From Isoetes taiwanensis (lineage: Eukaryota > Streptophyta > Lycopodiopsida > Isoetales > Isoetaceae), in the NCBI GenBank assembly GCA_021234155.1, contig JAJEKV010000057.1:7102623-7166622 (forward strand): a DNA stretch of 64,000 nucleotides, written 5' to 3'. The translations under genes were made by a program, and so were the position numbers. A model generated the notes under the pieces. The model ran no database searches. It was not told the origin of the DNA and was given only the letters and a program-made list of their open reading frames with translations. Shown here piece by piece: positions 12,647-24,211 of the stretch (position 1 is the stretch's first letter; every line of letters starts with the position of its first letter).

Positions 12647-14980
12647 CTAGTAACTGTGCCCAGCGTTGCTGGGAATAAGTTGGGAACCTGTAAATGTTTT
12701 GGTTGAAATGACAAAAGCGTGTAGTAATAAGCCAACTTTTGTATCCAACCCCGGTGTTCCTGGGCTTTAAGAGCTATAACTTAGGAACTTGTTAAGGAGG
12801 AAAATATCTCTAGCGATTTCATATCTTCTCACAACACCCACCTCCCCCAAAGCACAACATTGATTTGATGCTTGATGCAAGCACAAAATTGATTTGATGC
12901 TTGATGCTCTTTGAGGATGCCTTTGTTGATATGTTTCTTTTCTATTCCTTGCTTGATGCTCTAGGAATAAGTATATTGTGTTAAGTTGCATTGACTCCTG
13001 TCAGCACAACATTGATTTGATGCTTGATGCAAGCACAAAATTGATTTGATGCTTGATGCTCTTTGAGGATGCCTTTGTTGATATGTTTCTTTTCTATTCC
13101 TTGCTTGATGCTCTAGGAATAGATGTTGCCTTAAAGTTGCACTTGACGCCTAAGATCCATCTCCCTTGATATAAGTAAAAATACAACATCTACAATGTTT
13201 AAACTTGAGTTCATGTGCACACAATATTTGATGTTATATATTCTTTCATAAACCTTGTCAGATGCCTTGCATATTAACCTAAGCAAATATCTTAGGTATG
13301 CTTCACTATTGTTTTGAACCTTCCATTCATTTGGTATTTGTCATTCCATTGTTTTGCATTGTGAAATGTGGAAAGGATGGCTAATGCCATCATGAGCCAT
13401 CTAGAAAGACTATGCAGACTTTTTCCCCGGATATCAGAGCTTGCCAATTCTTAAAAAGTCCCAAGCTTGTTCACGTCTTTCATTTTATTGCAAAGAGTAC
13501 TCCATTTAACTGTGCATTTATCTCTTCTCTGTAGAACAATCCCACTTCCAGAACAATCCCACTTGAGAGCTTTCAAGTTTCTCTTTTTCCAAAGCTACTC
13601 CAGTTATCTGTGTAAAAAATGACAATATCCTCTACAGTATGCACTATAAGAATGTAATAACATTGTACACTGTTTTAGCTTATGATTATTCCAGTGGTTT
13701 ATTGCAACCTCTCTTTGCAACTTTTACGCCTTTTATAATAAAGATATCCACTTCTCCAAAGGTTAAAAGTTACGGCGTGACTTGGAAGTATGAAATCGGC
13801 GGTTTGTATGATGTTTTGTATCTTTGAAAGATGGCAAACCTATATTTTGTGAGATCATCCAAACATCCACAAGAAACAAAGCAGACTAATGAGATGTTCA
13901 TTTGATTATGGTGCCATTCCATTGTTACGATGCCATTATCGACCATCTATAAAGACTATGACAATGTAGCGGTATACATAATAGCAACCATACATCCATT
14001 TAACATACTCACGATTATACCTTTACATTCTTCTTGCCTCGAATGATACATCAGCTCTTTGATCTTCAAGGCTTGCGGTTTTTAAGTATACAAACTTCAT
14101 TTTCTTTAAGATCTTGGGGTCGAAAACACTTGTAGACCCTAAAAACAACAAAAATCAGATCGTATCGCGACCACAAGCGAGCGAGGAACAAAGATTCATC
14201 GCTCTCCGGATTTTGGGTGAGCTTCTCTTCAATGGACTTAGTGGACTGCTCACGGAAGTTCCACGGACACAAATTAAAACAGAGAATAACAATAAGCGAG
14301 AAATCGTTTAAAGACAAAAGAAACCAAAAAATATTACTTGGGAGCTTCATTCACGAATGCTTGAGGTTTCTTATTTGAAAATTGTTGAATGCCCACTGCC
14401 ATTTCATCGAAGGACTTGAACAACAAATACAATGCGACCATCTTCGGTCGCCTTTTTGATGTTGTCGTAATTGGCTTTAAGCACTTTTTGAATTTGGTGG
14501 ATCTCATTTGTTGTTAAAAGGCGATCTTTTCGTTATAGACCCAAAATGAAGCCCAATTAAGGTTTTCACCATATTCATTTTGCGAGAGAAAAGAAGATTG
14601 CTTAAAGCCATAATCTTTATATTGTACCTTTGAATCTCCTAACTTCATGATAGATCTTTACTAAGCCTCATCGCCTTGTAGGCTGTGAGGTCGAATTCGA
14701 AACAGCGAGTCACCTCGCTGCGGTAAAGCGCCAAATGTCGTGTGCCAAATCCTTCTCTGCTCTGCTCCACGCAGACCTGTCCTCTGCTCTATTACCGTAA
14801 AGCCTTATTAGGGCAACGATACTGCTCTTTTTGTCTTGAATCTTGATCGTCTAATTAGGCCAATCAATCCTCACCCTCTGATTTAGGGCATCATCTCCTC
14901 CATTGATTTGATCAAATCTGGGCCGCCCAAATTAGGGCTGGGTCCAACACTTACACAATCCTATATTATAAAATTATAGT
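12647..14980 (-). mobile_element. Helitron, probable, 3' end at 12647
   Basis: The 3' end (CTAG at 12647-12650 plus the hairpin) is clear and abuts an (ATA)n tract at 12622-12646. The likely 5' end is the AT-rich tract at 14959-14984. On the minus strand that tract is followed by the subterminal motif common to the other copies (tccaacac, then an AGCCCTAATTTGGGCGGC block). A 118-bp direct repeat lies inside. Minus-strand frames at 14350-14066 and around 14700 look weakly protein-like but are unrecognised. Confidence 0.55.
12852..13121. repeat. Perfect 118-bp direct repeat, 152-bp offset
   Basis: The block at 12852-12969 recurs, apparently base-for-base, at 13004-13121, separated by 34 bp. 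Each copy contains smaller repeats of ttgatttgatgcttgatgc. The identity points to a recent local duplication. Confidence 0.9.
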
Positions 14981-15260
14981 GAATGTCTGTTGTGAATGTC
15001 GCCCTAAATCGGACGGCTGAGATCATTCGTGGGTTAGATCAGATGGTTTCTGTGATTTCTAACCCTAAAAATCCTTTTTCTTTATCGTGCTTTCGAGCGG
15101 CATAGGTTCTAGCTTCATCGCGAAAGCTTCATTCCTGCAGTTGTGAGATCTTATTCGTGGATTATTGCAGTTCATTGCAGATGGTGTATATTTTGTGGAG
15201 CTAAGTTAAATGAGGTTCTAACAAGGGAGCTTGCTGAAGATGGGTACTCTGGCGTTGAAG
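14959..15260 (+). mobile_element. Helitron-like 5' terminus next to captured S3 sequence
   Basis: A|TCCTATATTATAAAATTAT is followed by a gccctaaatcggacggctgag block, matching the 5' ends of the resolved Helitrons here (TC start after A, AT-rich start, then the GCCCTAAAT..GGACGGCT subterminal motif). Its 3' end is not identified. The same AT tract also serves as a minus-strand 5' end, giving back-to-back starts. Confidence 0.5.
15171..15259 (+). pseudogene. RPS3: 40S ribosomal protein S3 exon fragment
   Basis: S3 is a KH-domain protein of the small ribosomal subunit. After an attattgcag acceptor the exon encodes FIADGVYFVEL. It then has a 5-base insertion that breaks the frame, and continues LNEVLTRELAEDGYSGVE to a donor gtatgtaag at 15260. 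This matches the conserved S3 N-terminus. The upstream sequence carries aaccctaaa, the telo-box typical of plant ribosomal protein promoters, and UTR-like sequence, but no exon with the start codon. No later S3 exons follow, so this is a captured and broken fragment. Confidence 0.8.
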
Positions 15261-15387
15261 TATGTAAGCTTTCTTTTATGAAAAAAAAGAAACCTTAGGG
15301 CTTTTACCATTGCTCAGGTGAGAGGGGCCGACCCGATCAGAGGAACAAATTTAGCTTTCTTGAAAACCCGAGGGCTTTCGGCTCAAG

Positions 15388-15785
15388 GGCAACCATGGCT
15401 TACGCTAGCATTGCCTCCAGGCTACCCCGGTCGGATCTGCTCCATTGTCTTCCCAAATTTCTATTAAAAGGTCCTCACGAATGTTTTCCCCTTTGAAATA
15501 AAAATGCAAGGCCATGGCTTACGCTAGCATTTCCTCTCGGTTATCACAAGCTACTCCATTGTCTTCCCAAATTGCTATTAAGAAGATCCTATGAATGTTT
15601 TCTTTGAAAAAAATGCAAGGGCGTTTTACGCAATGTCATTTAGAATCTTGTCAAATATTTACGAGCTCTTTTCGATTATACAAGGCACTTGCAAGGCCAT
15701 GGTTACCTTTGGGCACATCTGACATATTGCCAACCCAAAGGCCTAGGGGAGCTGGAGCAAAGGACAGCGATTGTCTTTGGGTAAG
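15388..15785 (+). pseudogene. Duplicated exon-like fragment, unrecognised
   Basis: Two related blocks, about 15393-15510 and 15513-15610, share atggcttacgctagcattcc-like starts and a ccattgtcttcccaaatt segment, so this is a tandem duplication of about 120 bp. The downstream frame 15595-15780 ends at a good donor, ttg/gtaagt. The leading peptide MAYASIASRL resembles an organelle presequence, but I cannot name the protein. Confidence 0.4.
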
Positions 15786-15789
15786 TTGA

Positions 15790-17345
15790 TAAGCAATGTT
15801 CATTTATTTATTTTTTTATGTATGAGCTTTGTCTATTTGTTGTCTCCACAAAGCCAAGCCAGGTGATTAGGTCAAGGAGATTTGTTGATCCTCCATTATG
15901 TCTGGCGTGATATGTTGTCGTTGTGAGGACAATTTAAATTTTTAACTCCAAGTAATTTGTTTATACTAACAATGATATTGAACTAACTGATATTCTTTAT
16001 GTAAAAAGGTGGAGAGAAATAGTTCACATAGTGAATCTGAATGAGGAAGCTTCTTGGCTGAAACCTATGTATTGGTTTTGCATCTGGAATTTGGATCATG
16101 AAACTTTCAGTAGTTTCATGTCGTTATCGTATTATATACTTGAGACATGAAATTTGCACTGGTTTAATTGAATTTAGATTACAAAATTTTTATTCAGTTC
16201 AGGTTAATCGCATTGTATATGTTTAGATCACGAAGTTTTCATTGGGTTCATATTATACTCATTTTATATGTTTGGATCTGAGTGTCATCAAGTAGAAGGA
16301 TGCAATCACGGAATGCAATCTTTATCCGCGAGCAAAGAGGCAGAGGTTGTTGCACTGCCATGTACCGCCGATCATGGCGACACTACTTCCTCATGTTGCA
16401 CCATTATAGGGCCTTCACAAACACCTCCATATAATCTGCATGGACTTGAAAGTTTTCTTTTCAAGCTAGATTAACATGTCTTTGTGCTTCATGATCTATG
16501 TAAGGAAGTATTTGCTGCACTTTATTTTAAAAGCCAAATGACAACAAAGACGACGGAATGGTAAAAGTCCTTTCCATTTATTTATCTTACTGGAATGGAA
16601 TTCTGATCAGATATGCCAAATGCATGCAAAGGGTTGGATTAAAGCCTCTGGATTTCTTGGAACTCTATTGCATAATTTCTATCGCTGTGAAGTTTGTTCT
16701 ATTTTGGTTAATAATTAAGACACTACCATTCGTTGTTCCTGCTTCAAGCAAATCAGAGGTGGGCACTCTTTCAATCTCTTAGGATATGGAAGGCAACGTT
16801 TCCGAGTCAGATTTTGCCATGGTACATGACCAAATCAATTATGTTCTCTATACGTAACAACACAATGGCATGATTATTTTATAAAATTTACAATGTAATG
16901 TCCTTTGCCTCTTTTCATATCTCTTTTGGACTCCTTAAGTAGATGGTCTGTAAATCATTTGTGATCCTGCAATCACTTCTTGCTGGTAATAGAAGCTCAA
17001 TGAAGAAGCTGTTAAGATGTTTAATATGCAATGTGTTTATTAAATGCAATGCGGGCTTTGGAACACATGGTACAACATTGATAAACAAAGAAATTACTTT
17101 AACACATCTAAATACTAAATACAATGTTGCTTCATTATCATCTAAATGACCCCCAAAACAATGAACGTGTTAGATAACCACCACCATATAGGCACGATGA
17201 ATGCTTTACTATTTCTATTGTCATGAATCAAATTTTTATGACTACAATGTTCTCATAGCATTTTCTTATAACAACAATGAAGAACATCACACGATAAAAC
17301 ATATACAACATGGACTTCCCACCGAAGGTGGGCAATGCTCTAGTA
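15790..17345. other. Unassigned sequence
   Basis: AT-rich, intron-like sequence with short open frames (16268-16474, 16558-16782, 16943-17149) that carry no recognisable motif. No structure supported. Confidence 0.3.
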
Positions 17346-17361
17346 ACATTATAATATAGGA
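17346..17361 (-). mobile_element. Helitron 5' terminus abutting another Helitron's 3' end
   Basis: On the minus strand the CTAG of the next element is followed at once by TCCTATATTATAATG, the 5' start consensus seen elsewhere. This is a head-to-tail junction with no spacer. Confidence 0.6.
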
Positions 17362-19527
17362 CTAGGAACGGTGCACAGCGTTGCTGGGCATAAGTTGACT
17401 GAGACCCTGTAAATGATACACAATAGCAATGAGAGAATAACACAAAAGTACTCCATTGTTAACATATTCGATACCATTCTTTACGCTGCTTTTACTCTTT
17501 TCTTTTTCCTTTTCTTCGTTTTCACACTTCCCTTTTTCCTTTTCCTTGCATGCTTCCTTTCTTTCCTTCTTTTTTTTCTTCTTTTTTTTCACATCCTTGT
17601 TTCCCCCTATGTTGCCCTTCCCTTTCCCTTCTTCCCAAACCTTTTCCTTGTGGATTCTTTCCTTTTTTTTTCCTCTTTTCCCCACCCTTTCCCTCTTTTT
17701 CTTTTCTTTTTCCCTTTTTCCAGGCTCTTCTTGGCTTCTTTTTTCCCCTTTCTTTCGCCCTTTTTCTGTGTCTTTTTCCCCTTCTCTTTTCCCATTTCGC
17801 TATTCCTCTTTTCCCCACCTTTTTTTCGTTCCCTTTTTTCCCTTCCATTTTCCTCCTTTCCCGACCCTTTCCTTCCCCTTTTCCGCTCTCTCTATTTTTC
17901 CTTTTCCCTTTCCCTTTTCCCATGACATTCTTTCCTTCTCTTTTCTAATTTTCTTGCTCTTTCTTTCCCTCGTCCCCTTTTCCCCATGCCTTTTTCCCTT
18001 CCATTTGCATGCTCTTTTCGCTTCCCTTTTACCCTTTGTTCACCCTTTCCTCTTCCCCTTTTCTCGTGCCCTTTCCCCCCTCCCTTTTTTCTTCCCCTTT
18101 TCCTCTTGCTTTTTTTCCCAGATTCTTTTTTCCACTTTCCCCCTCCCTTTTTATTTTTTCATTTCCCTTTTCCATTTCCAGTTCCCCTTTTTCCCTTCCC
18201 TTTTCCTCTTTTTCCCACCCTTTCCCTCTTCCCCTTTTGATGGTGCCCTTTTTCCCTTCATTTTCCCTTTCGTTTTTCTACTCCTTTCCCAAAGCCATTT
18301 ATTCCTTCCCTTTTTTTCCTTTTTCCCTTTTCCCTTTTTCCCATGCCTTTTTTCCTTCCCTTTTTTGCATTCTCTTTTTTTTTTCCTTTTCCTCGTGCCT
18401 TTTTGCCCTTCACATTCTCCCTTTCCTTCTCGTTTTTCCTTTCCCCCCTTTTTCCTTTTCCCATGCCTTTCTTTTTCCTCACCCTTTCCTACTTCCCCTT
18501 TTTCCAGTACCCATTTTCCTTCCCTTTTCCTCCTTTTCCTCTTCCCGCATCCCTTTTTCTCTTTCCTTTTATCCTCTCATTTCCTTTTCGATTCCTCTTT
18601 CCCTTTCCTCACCCTTTCCCTTTTTCTCTTTTTCCGTGCCCTTTTCCCCTTTCCTTTTCCGCGTGCCCTTTTTCCCATTCCTCCTTTTTCTTTTCTCTTT
18701 CCCTTTTCCACGTGCCCTTTTCCCCTTTCCTCTCTTTTCTTTTCCCTTTCTCTTTCCTTTATCCCATTTCCATTTCCTTTTTACTTTCCCATTTCCCCAT
18801 CATTTTCCTCTTCCCCTTTTTTTTTTTTTCATGCTTTCGTTTTCCCTTTCCTCACCTTTTTTCCTCTTCCCTTTTTCCCTTTCCCTCTTCCCTTGCCCTT
18901 TTCTTCCTCATATGTTACTTTCCCTTTCTCTTTTCCCATGCTTTCCTTTTCCCCTTTCAGGTACCCTTTCCCTCTTCCTTCTTCTTTTCCTCTTCCCCTT
19001 TTCCCCTCCCTTTTTCTTTTTTCGCTCCCTTCCCTTCTTCCTTCCCTTTTTCTCTTTTCCTTCTCCTCTTGTCCTTTTCCCTTCCCTTTTCCCCTTCCCC
19101 CCTTACCCTTTCCCTTTTCCAATGTCCTCTCTTTCTTCCCCCCCCCCTTTTTCCTTTCCCTTTTCCCATGCCCTTTTCCACCCCTACCCTTTTCCTTTTC
19201 TCACTTTTCCCTTCCCTTTCCCTCTTTCCCTTTTCTCGGTGTCCTTTTTCCCTTCCCTTTCTCCCTTTCTTTTTTTTTCTTTCTCCTGCCCTTTTCTCCT
19301 TTCCCTCTTTCCCTTTTGTCTATGCCTTTTTGCCCTTCACTTTTCCCCTTTCCTCCTCCCTTTTCTTTTACCCTTTCCTCCTTCCTTCCTTCCTTCTTAA
19401 GAGATCACAGCATGGCCAATTGCGGTGGTGGGAAGTTGTGCAATAAATCACGGCCTATGGATGCAATCAAATGATCTAAGCCATACAAATTAGGGTTTGC
19501 TTCATGACATAATTTTATAATATAAGA
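17362..19527 (-). mobile_element. Non-autonomous Helitron with polypyrimidine core
   Basis: The 3' end is CTAG at 17362-17365 with a hairpin carrying one change. The 5' end is TCTTATATTATAAAATTATG, ending at plus position 19527. The flanking bases fit insertion between A and T (minus A at 19528, T at 17361). The interior, about 17487-19399, is almost pure C/T on the plus strand. A conserved tail (aagagatcacagcatggccaa, then gtgcaataaatc) is shared with the element at 46609-48664. No Rep/helicase is encoded. Confidence 0.85.
17487..19399. repeat. Polypyrimidine tract, ~1.9 kb
   Basis: The tract is built from ccctttttccc / cccttttcc words punctuated by catgcc or cgtgccc. Long open frames (17456-19474 on plus, Lys/Glu/Gly-rich frames on minus) exist only because a pure C/T strand cannot form TAA, TAG or TGA. 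Mirror-symmetric stretches could form triplex DNA. Confidence 0.95.
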
Positions 19528-21389
19528 TGATGATGATAATAATAATAATAATAACTAGTAACGGTGCCCAGCGTTGCTGGGCATAAGTTCGGCCTGTAAA
19601 TGTTTTGGCCGCAATAAGAAGGGCTTGCAGTAATAAGCCAACTTTTGTAACTTCTTATTATAACAATTTTTCTTTTCAAAGCTTTAACAATGTTTTCCAT
19701 GGATTATGTAAACAATATCAAAACAATAGGGAAGTGCCCAGCGTTGCTGGGCCTAATTTGGAGTACATATTAATCCGGGATAGTGTAAGTTGAGAACTTG
19801 AAAATGTTAATTTGTTTTATAGCCTAGCATCTTCGATTATAGCGGCTCCTCATAATCTTAAAATTATCTTGCGCCTTGCAGCATTTCTTTTACATTGATC
19901 CTGTAAAGAATAGGAATGTAGACAACGTTTATGTCCATGCTCAACATCCTTCTTATATGGCTAAGGACCTAGATTATCATTGGTACCCATGTGGGACCAA
20001 AAGGAACTTCTACTCATGCAAAGAAAGAAAGGAAAGAGAAACGATCTACCAAACATGTGTTTAGGCGTTAAGATGTGTGCGTACGTATAACATAAATTGG
20101 GTATTTTAGGGTGCCAAGGCAAATTATACTATGTCTACATGCCCAATCGAGTGCATGATGTCCATCATACATGTGAAACATAATATTATTATTGGAACCA
20201 CGAGTTAGGGCTTCGTATGCCTTACATTCTCCTCGACAAAGCATTAAAAAATACTTTGTTTGTCTGTTTCGTGTTTTCCTTTCTTTTCATGAGCTTAATA
20301 ATAGCATACCTTGTGCCTATATAAAGGTTTGTACCTTACGGGATATCACAAAATGACATCCTACATCTAGAATAATAGGAAGAATCTTTTTGCAAATACA
20401 TCATTGCACTTTTGTACATGATGTTTCTCAATCAAAATAATGCTCACGCATTATCTTCTTTTTGTCTAAATAATGTACGCATGGGAAGGTATGTGATATT
20501 CAAAAGACTCTATAGTTATTCCTCACACTGACTCCTTTTAAGAGGTCCTTACGATCTCAAATTCAGCTCCTTATAGAGGTCTTTATAGTCCTATGCATTA
20601 GCATAGTGGTGGCAATTTTTGTTATTCGGAAGGAGCATGGGCGTTATTCGACCAACCAATTCATTCTTCCTAGACTTTCAAATGCCTAATGCATCATGAT
20701 GACATTATTTGCTTTCGAGTTCTTTTTAACATTCTGTTTCATATATGATTTAGGTCTACGCAAAAAAATTGGTATTGCTTTTGTTGACAAATCTTGACAA
20801 AGGGTTTTCTTCCTTTTCTAGTTCTTTTTTTTCTGCGCGGGATACCATTGAAAAGACATCATGGCATGGCATGGGAGAAAAAGGGCTCCAACGTTGCCAA
20901 ACACGATGAAGATTCTCGAGAATCCAAGACTACCCAAATAATGAAAACTTTATTTTCTTAAGTCGTCATAAGTTAAAAAATGAGTATTCCATGTTATAGT
21001 AGAACCATGTCATGGGACTCATCAAATTCCATTCTATGTTTACATCGGTCAAAAGTGCGGTGGTAATAATAAACCTGCTCTTTCCTCTTCTCAGGGGGTG
21101 AGTTTTACGGTATAATGTCTACAATGTAATCTTTGCGGGGAAAATTGCAAAGGCAGCTCCAAATTCTAAGTTTACATCACTATTGCCAGTAGTGAAAATG
21201 ATATTGCCAAAGAACTGATAGAAGGAAATAGGTTACAACCGCCATTTTTAGGAGGGTCAGAGACTGTCAAGTTGGCATTAATAGGCACACTGCAAAAGAA
21301 AACAGGATCATCAGCATAGAGATTAAGCACAAAGGAAGAATAAAATGCACAGGACAGAAAAAATCTGCTTACAAAATGCTTAAATGTAC

Positions 21390-21586
21390 CTGCTTGTTAT
21401 AGATGTTCAAATAAATGTTGAACAAATACCACATCCCAAACAGAGCACCCAGCTGCAAAGTCCTCACAATACCACCATCTGTCTCTGTTTTGCCTGCATC
21501 TCCGGGCACAGCAGCCGCGTCTCCTGATATGGCAGCTGTAGGCTTAAAGCTAAACCTTTTATTACACCTCTTTAGCTGGATTCTGG
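21390..21586 (-). pseudogene. Plastid phosphate translocator (PPT-like) exon
   Basis: PEP/phosphate translocators are inner-envelope plastid antiporters. This minus exon starts after an acceptor at 21587, encodes a basic transit-peptide stretch ([19 protein letters not shown]), an acidic linker, and then [20 protein letters not shown], the family's first membrane helix. It stops at donor CAG/gtacat. The exon at 22199-22303 joins it in phase. Later exons were not found, so this is an N-terminal piece inside a Helitron. Triose-phosphate or glucose-6-phosphate translocators are less likely, because the WYLFNIYxNIYNKQ form is PPT-like. Confidence 0.7.
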
Positions 21587-22198
21587 CTTTCTTAAAAATT
21601 GAGAACTACCCCATGCCAAGCTAGATAAGCTCTTACCCGCAAATCCATTGCATTTCTGCGCTAAAAAGGTGGGCTATGCATTAGTTGGCTGGCACTTATA
21701 AACATAGGAACGACAATGGAAATGAAAGGAATTGCATCCATTATTAAGTTCTGCTGACAGAAAAAGAGAAACATCAACCATCAGTCTCAATGCTAGTTAT
21801 TCCAGTCATTCATTAAAACCACACCTAAGATGTTTTCTTGTCCATAATCCTATATTAAAAAAATGGACATTAAGGTTAACAAAAAAACCTATGGTACCTA
21901 GACATAGCAGCATATATTGTAAGGACAGAGATTGATGATGCAAAAACGGTTTATACTGGCAATGAGTAGCAGCAGAACATGATAAACAGTAGGAGCATGA
22001 AACAACATCTAAACTTAGGCACAGAGACAACTTAAGTTCTTTATACAGTATTCAATTCCAGAGCATATCAATTCCAGAGTATTGAGTATTCAATTCCAGA
22101 CCCCATCGTGACTATGGGGTACAATCATGAGAATCAAAGAGACAATTAAAGGTTTGATGACATGAACAATGTAAACCAAGTAATAATTAGCTACCTAC

Positions 22199-22303
22199 CT
22201 TTGAAGCGGCCGCCCCGGCCCGATTGCACGAAGCCAATTAAATGAGGCTTGAATCGGGGAAAGCCTTTCTCAAGTGCTCCGGATAGAGTAGGAGTTAGGC
22301 GGC
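22199..22303 (-). pseudogene. PPT-like transit-peptide exon
   Basis: After acceptor ttgtacag the minus strand encodes RLTPTLSGALEKGFPRFKPH followed by a Gly/Arg-rich run, ending at donor AAAG/gtaggt in phase 1. That phase fits the next exon at 21586. Serine, arginine and proline richness fits a plastid transit peptide. A related block at 23505-23575 encodes ALPKGFPRFNP, so the exon is partly duplicated. Confidence 0.6.
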
Positions 22304-23504
22304 CTGTACAATAGAGCATTATTTATGCAAGCAAACAACAATAATAGAAGAAATAACACTCAAAAATGCAGAAAATCGAGAAAAAAAGCGTATGCGGGTC
22401 CATCAATATTTCGGTTTATTGAATATCGCCGAGGCTTGAATTTGGGCGACATACAACATCCTAAATCCTAAAACTTCATGGAAAAATCTGATGGAAACAC
22501 TTGCTTTCTGTTTTCAAGAAACCATGGAAACATGCACATGGTGCAGTGCATTTGTTGCATCCTAGCATTGAGCGTAAAGGAATGGTGCAAATCTATTGTT
22601 TAGTGCCTTCCATTAAGTGCACATTAAGGTCTTACAATGTTAACTACTTGGAGCATGAAGTCTTAAACCTCGTAAAGGCATGCAAAGGCGTATTTAGAAT
22701 GTTTCTTTGGTGTGACTTGAACTCACTAATAAAAGCCCAATCAATCAAGAACTTATGATAAAAATCAAAATCACGATGTTCTCGGACTGGATTGAAGCCC
22801 GTGGCATGCAAGTTTAGGGGATAATGTCAAGTGAATGAATAGATCGCCTTCTATTTCGTTTTACATTGAGTACGTGCCACGAAGTGAAGTCGGTATAGTT
22901 CACCAAGAACCGTTGTTATACACACCGCAAAATAAGATCGGTTAAATTCTTGCGGTCAAAATAAGATCAGTTCAAGTGTAAAAGCATGGTTCATCCGTTT
23001 CTATTGCTTGTGTATTGACGTCTAATTTTAAGATCCATGTGGTTTCTCGACATTTTGCTTCTGAGAACTCCCCCGTAATGCGAGTTTTTGAAATTAAAAT
23101 CTTTAGACTTACTCTATGGAATGGAGCTCTAGATTAATGGCCTTATGCATAAAAGCACATGGAAGAACGGATGGCCTTGAGGAACAGAGGAGAAAAAGAT
23201 TTTGTGGTCGCCACGACCACGAGATGCGACCATATTCTTTTATGAGCACTTAAGCGATTAACCGAGATCTAATGCCGAAGTCTCGGTACGGCAAGAAAGC
23301 GAGAAAAACACGTAAATAGCGAAATTTGAGACAAAAAAGAAAAGAGCAAAAAATGTTATACTCGCCATAGTCAGAGATGCAGCCGCTGGATCCATATTCC
23401 CATGTTTATGCGCAGAGTAATGGAGGATCAAAAGGTTTTGTGGTCGCCATAGCCAGAGATGCGGCCATATGAGCACTTATACGGTTACAACAAATGAAAA
23501 TAGA

Positions 23505-23575
23505 ACAGAGGATTGAATCGAGGAAAGCCTTTCGGAAGTGCTCTGGGTAGACCAGGAGTTGAAGAGGAGCTACAC
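23505..23575 (-). repeat. Diverged duplicate of the PPT-like transit exon
   Basis: The minus strand encodes TPGLPRALPKGFPRFNP, clearly related to TPTLSGALEKGFPRFKP at 22303-22199. The flanks also share blocks such as tttgtggtcgcca. This indicates internal duplication inside the captured segment. Confidence 0.55.
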
Positions 23576-23650
23576 GAAAACCCTAAAGGTCGAAAATAGG
23601 GTTAGGGTTTTGTTGACGACATACTTACCCAATAACATTATAATTATAAT

Positions 23651-23652
23651 AA

Positions 23653-23710
<58 letters not shown>

Positions 23711-23711
23711 T
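23651..23711. repeat. (AAT)n microsatellite
   Basis: About 20 trinucleotide units lie at a Helitron 5' end. Similar (ATA)n tracts sit at 12622-12646 and 19528-19554, also at Helitron borders. Confidence 0.95.
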
Positions 23712-23757
23712 TGATCATGCCCACATTGGACCTTGAAGGTCATGGAGCAGAAAATAT

Positions 23758-23943
23758 TTACATTTGATTAATTCTCATAAGCAAACTACGATGAGAGTCC
23801 ACTGCCTTGATATACAAACCAAGATCGTGTGGCCTCATGCTAAGGACAGTATCAAGACACGATTCATCAATTCCAAACTTATCACGAATATCCGAGTATG
23901 CCGAACATCGTGTAAGTACGTGTGTCTCATCCTCTAATAACAA
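23758..23943 (-). pseudogene. Retroelement C-terminal fragment (tentative)
   Basis: The minus frame contains EDETHVLTRCSAYSDIRDKF, like the ED..H.L..C..Y..LR region downstream of reverse transcriptase in many LINEs. Only about 60 codons remain. Confidence 0.4.
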
Positions 23944-24093
23944 TGTTTAAATTGAAATGCACTAATTTAAGAAGTGCGTTTGAAAGATTCCTTTATAAAA
24001 TGCAAGTCGTCTTAAGATTTAGCTAAAAAGAGGCTTTGGTTGTTTTTAACAAAAAAAATATGCTAAACTTCTCTTCGAAATAGTGATTTTGCC

Positions 24094-24211
24094 CAGACAT
24101 TTTAATGAAGTGAAATACCAAAAAATAAAAAATCCTATTTTTGGGGGTTATACAGACATTTTAATGAAGTGAAATACCAAAAAATAAAAAAAATCGTATT
24201 TTTGGGGGTTA
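24094..24211. repeat. Two-copy 59-bp tandem repeat
   Basis: The block starting cagacattttaatgaagtg at 24094 repeats at 24153 with two A insertions and one substitution. Confidence 0.9.

Larger units (their letters stand above)
19555..23655 (-). mobile_element. Helitron carrying phosphate-translocator exons
   Basis: The 3' end is CTAG at 19555-19558 with a perfect GCCCAGCAACGCTGGGC hairpin on minus. A 5'-like end lies near 23630-23655 (minus TTATAATTATAATGTTA, then an AACCCTAACCC subterminal block), next to a TAA microsatellite that hides the exact first base. A second hairpin copy at 19743-19763 lacks a good CTRR. Minus-strand exons of a plastid phosphate translocator lie inside in the same orientation, as expected for gene capture. 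Confidence 0.55.

Noticed and set aside
17456..19474. 672-codon open frame rich in Phe, Pro, Ser and Leu
   Set aside because: The strand is almost pure C/T and so cannot form stop codons. Frames overlap in all three phases and the reverse strand is open too. It is low-complexity filler inside a Helitron.
19743..19763. Independent Helitron 3' end
   Set aside because: The hairpin is present, but the following bases (CACTTCCCTAT) lack a proper CTRR before T. It is probably a remnant.
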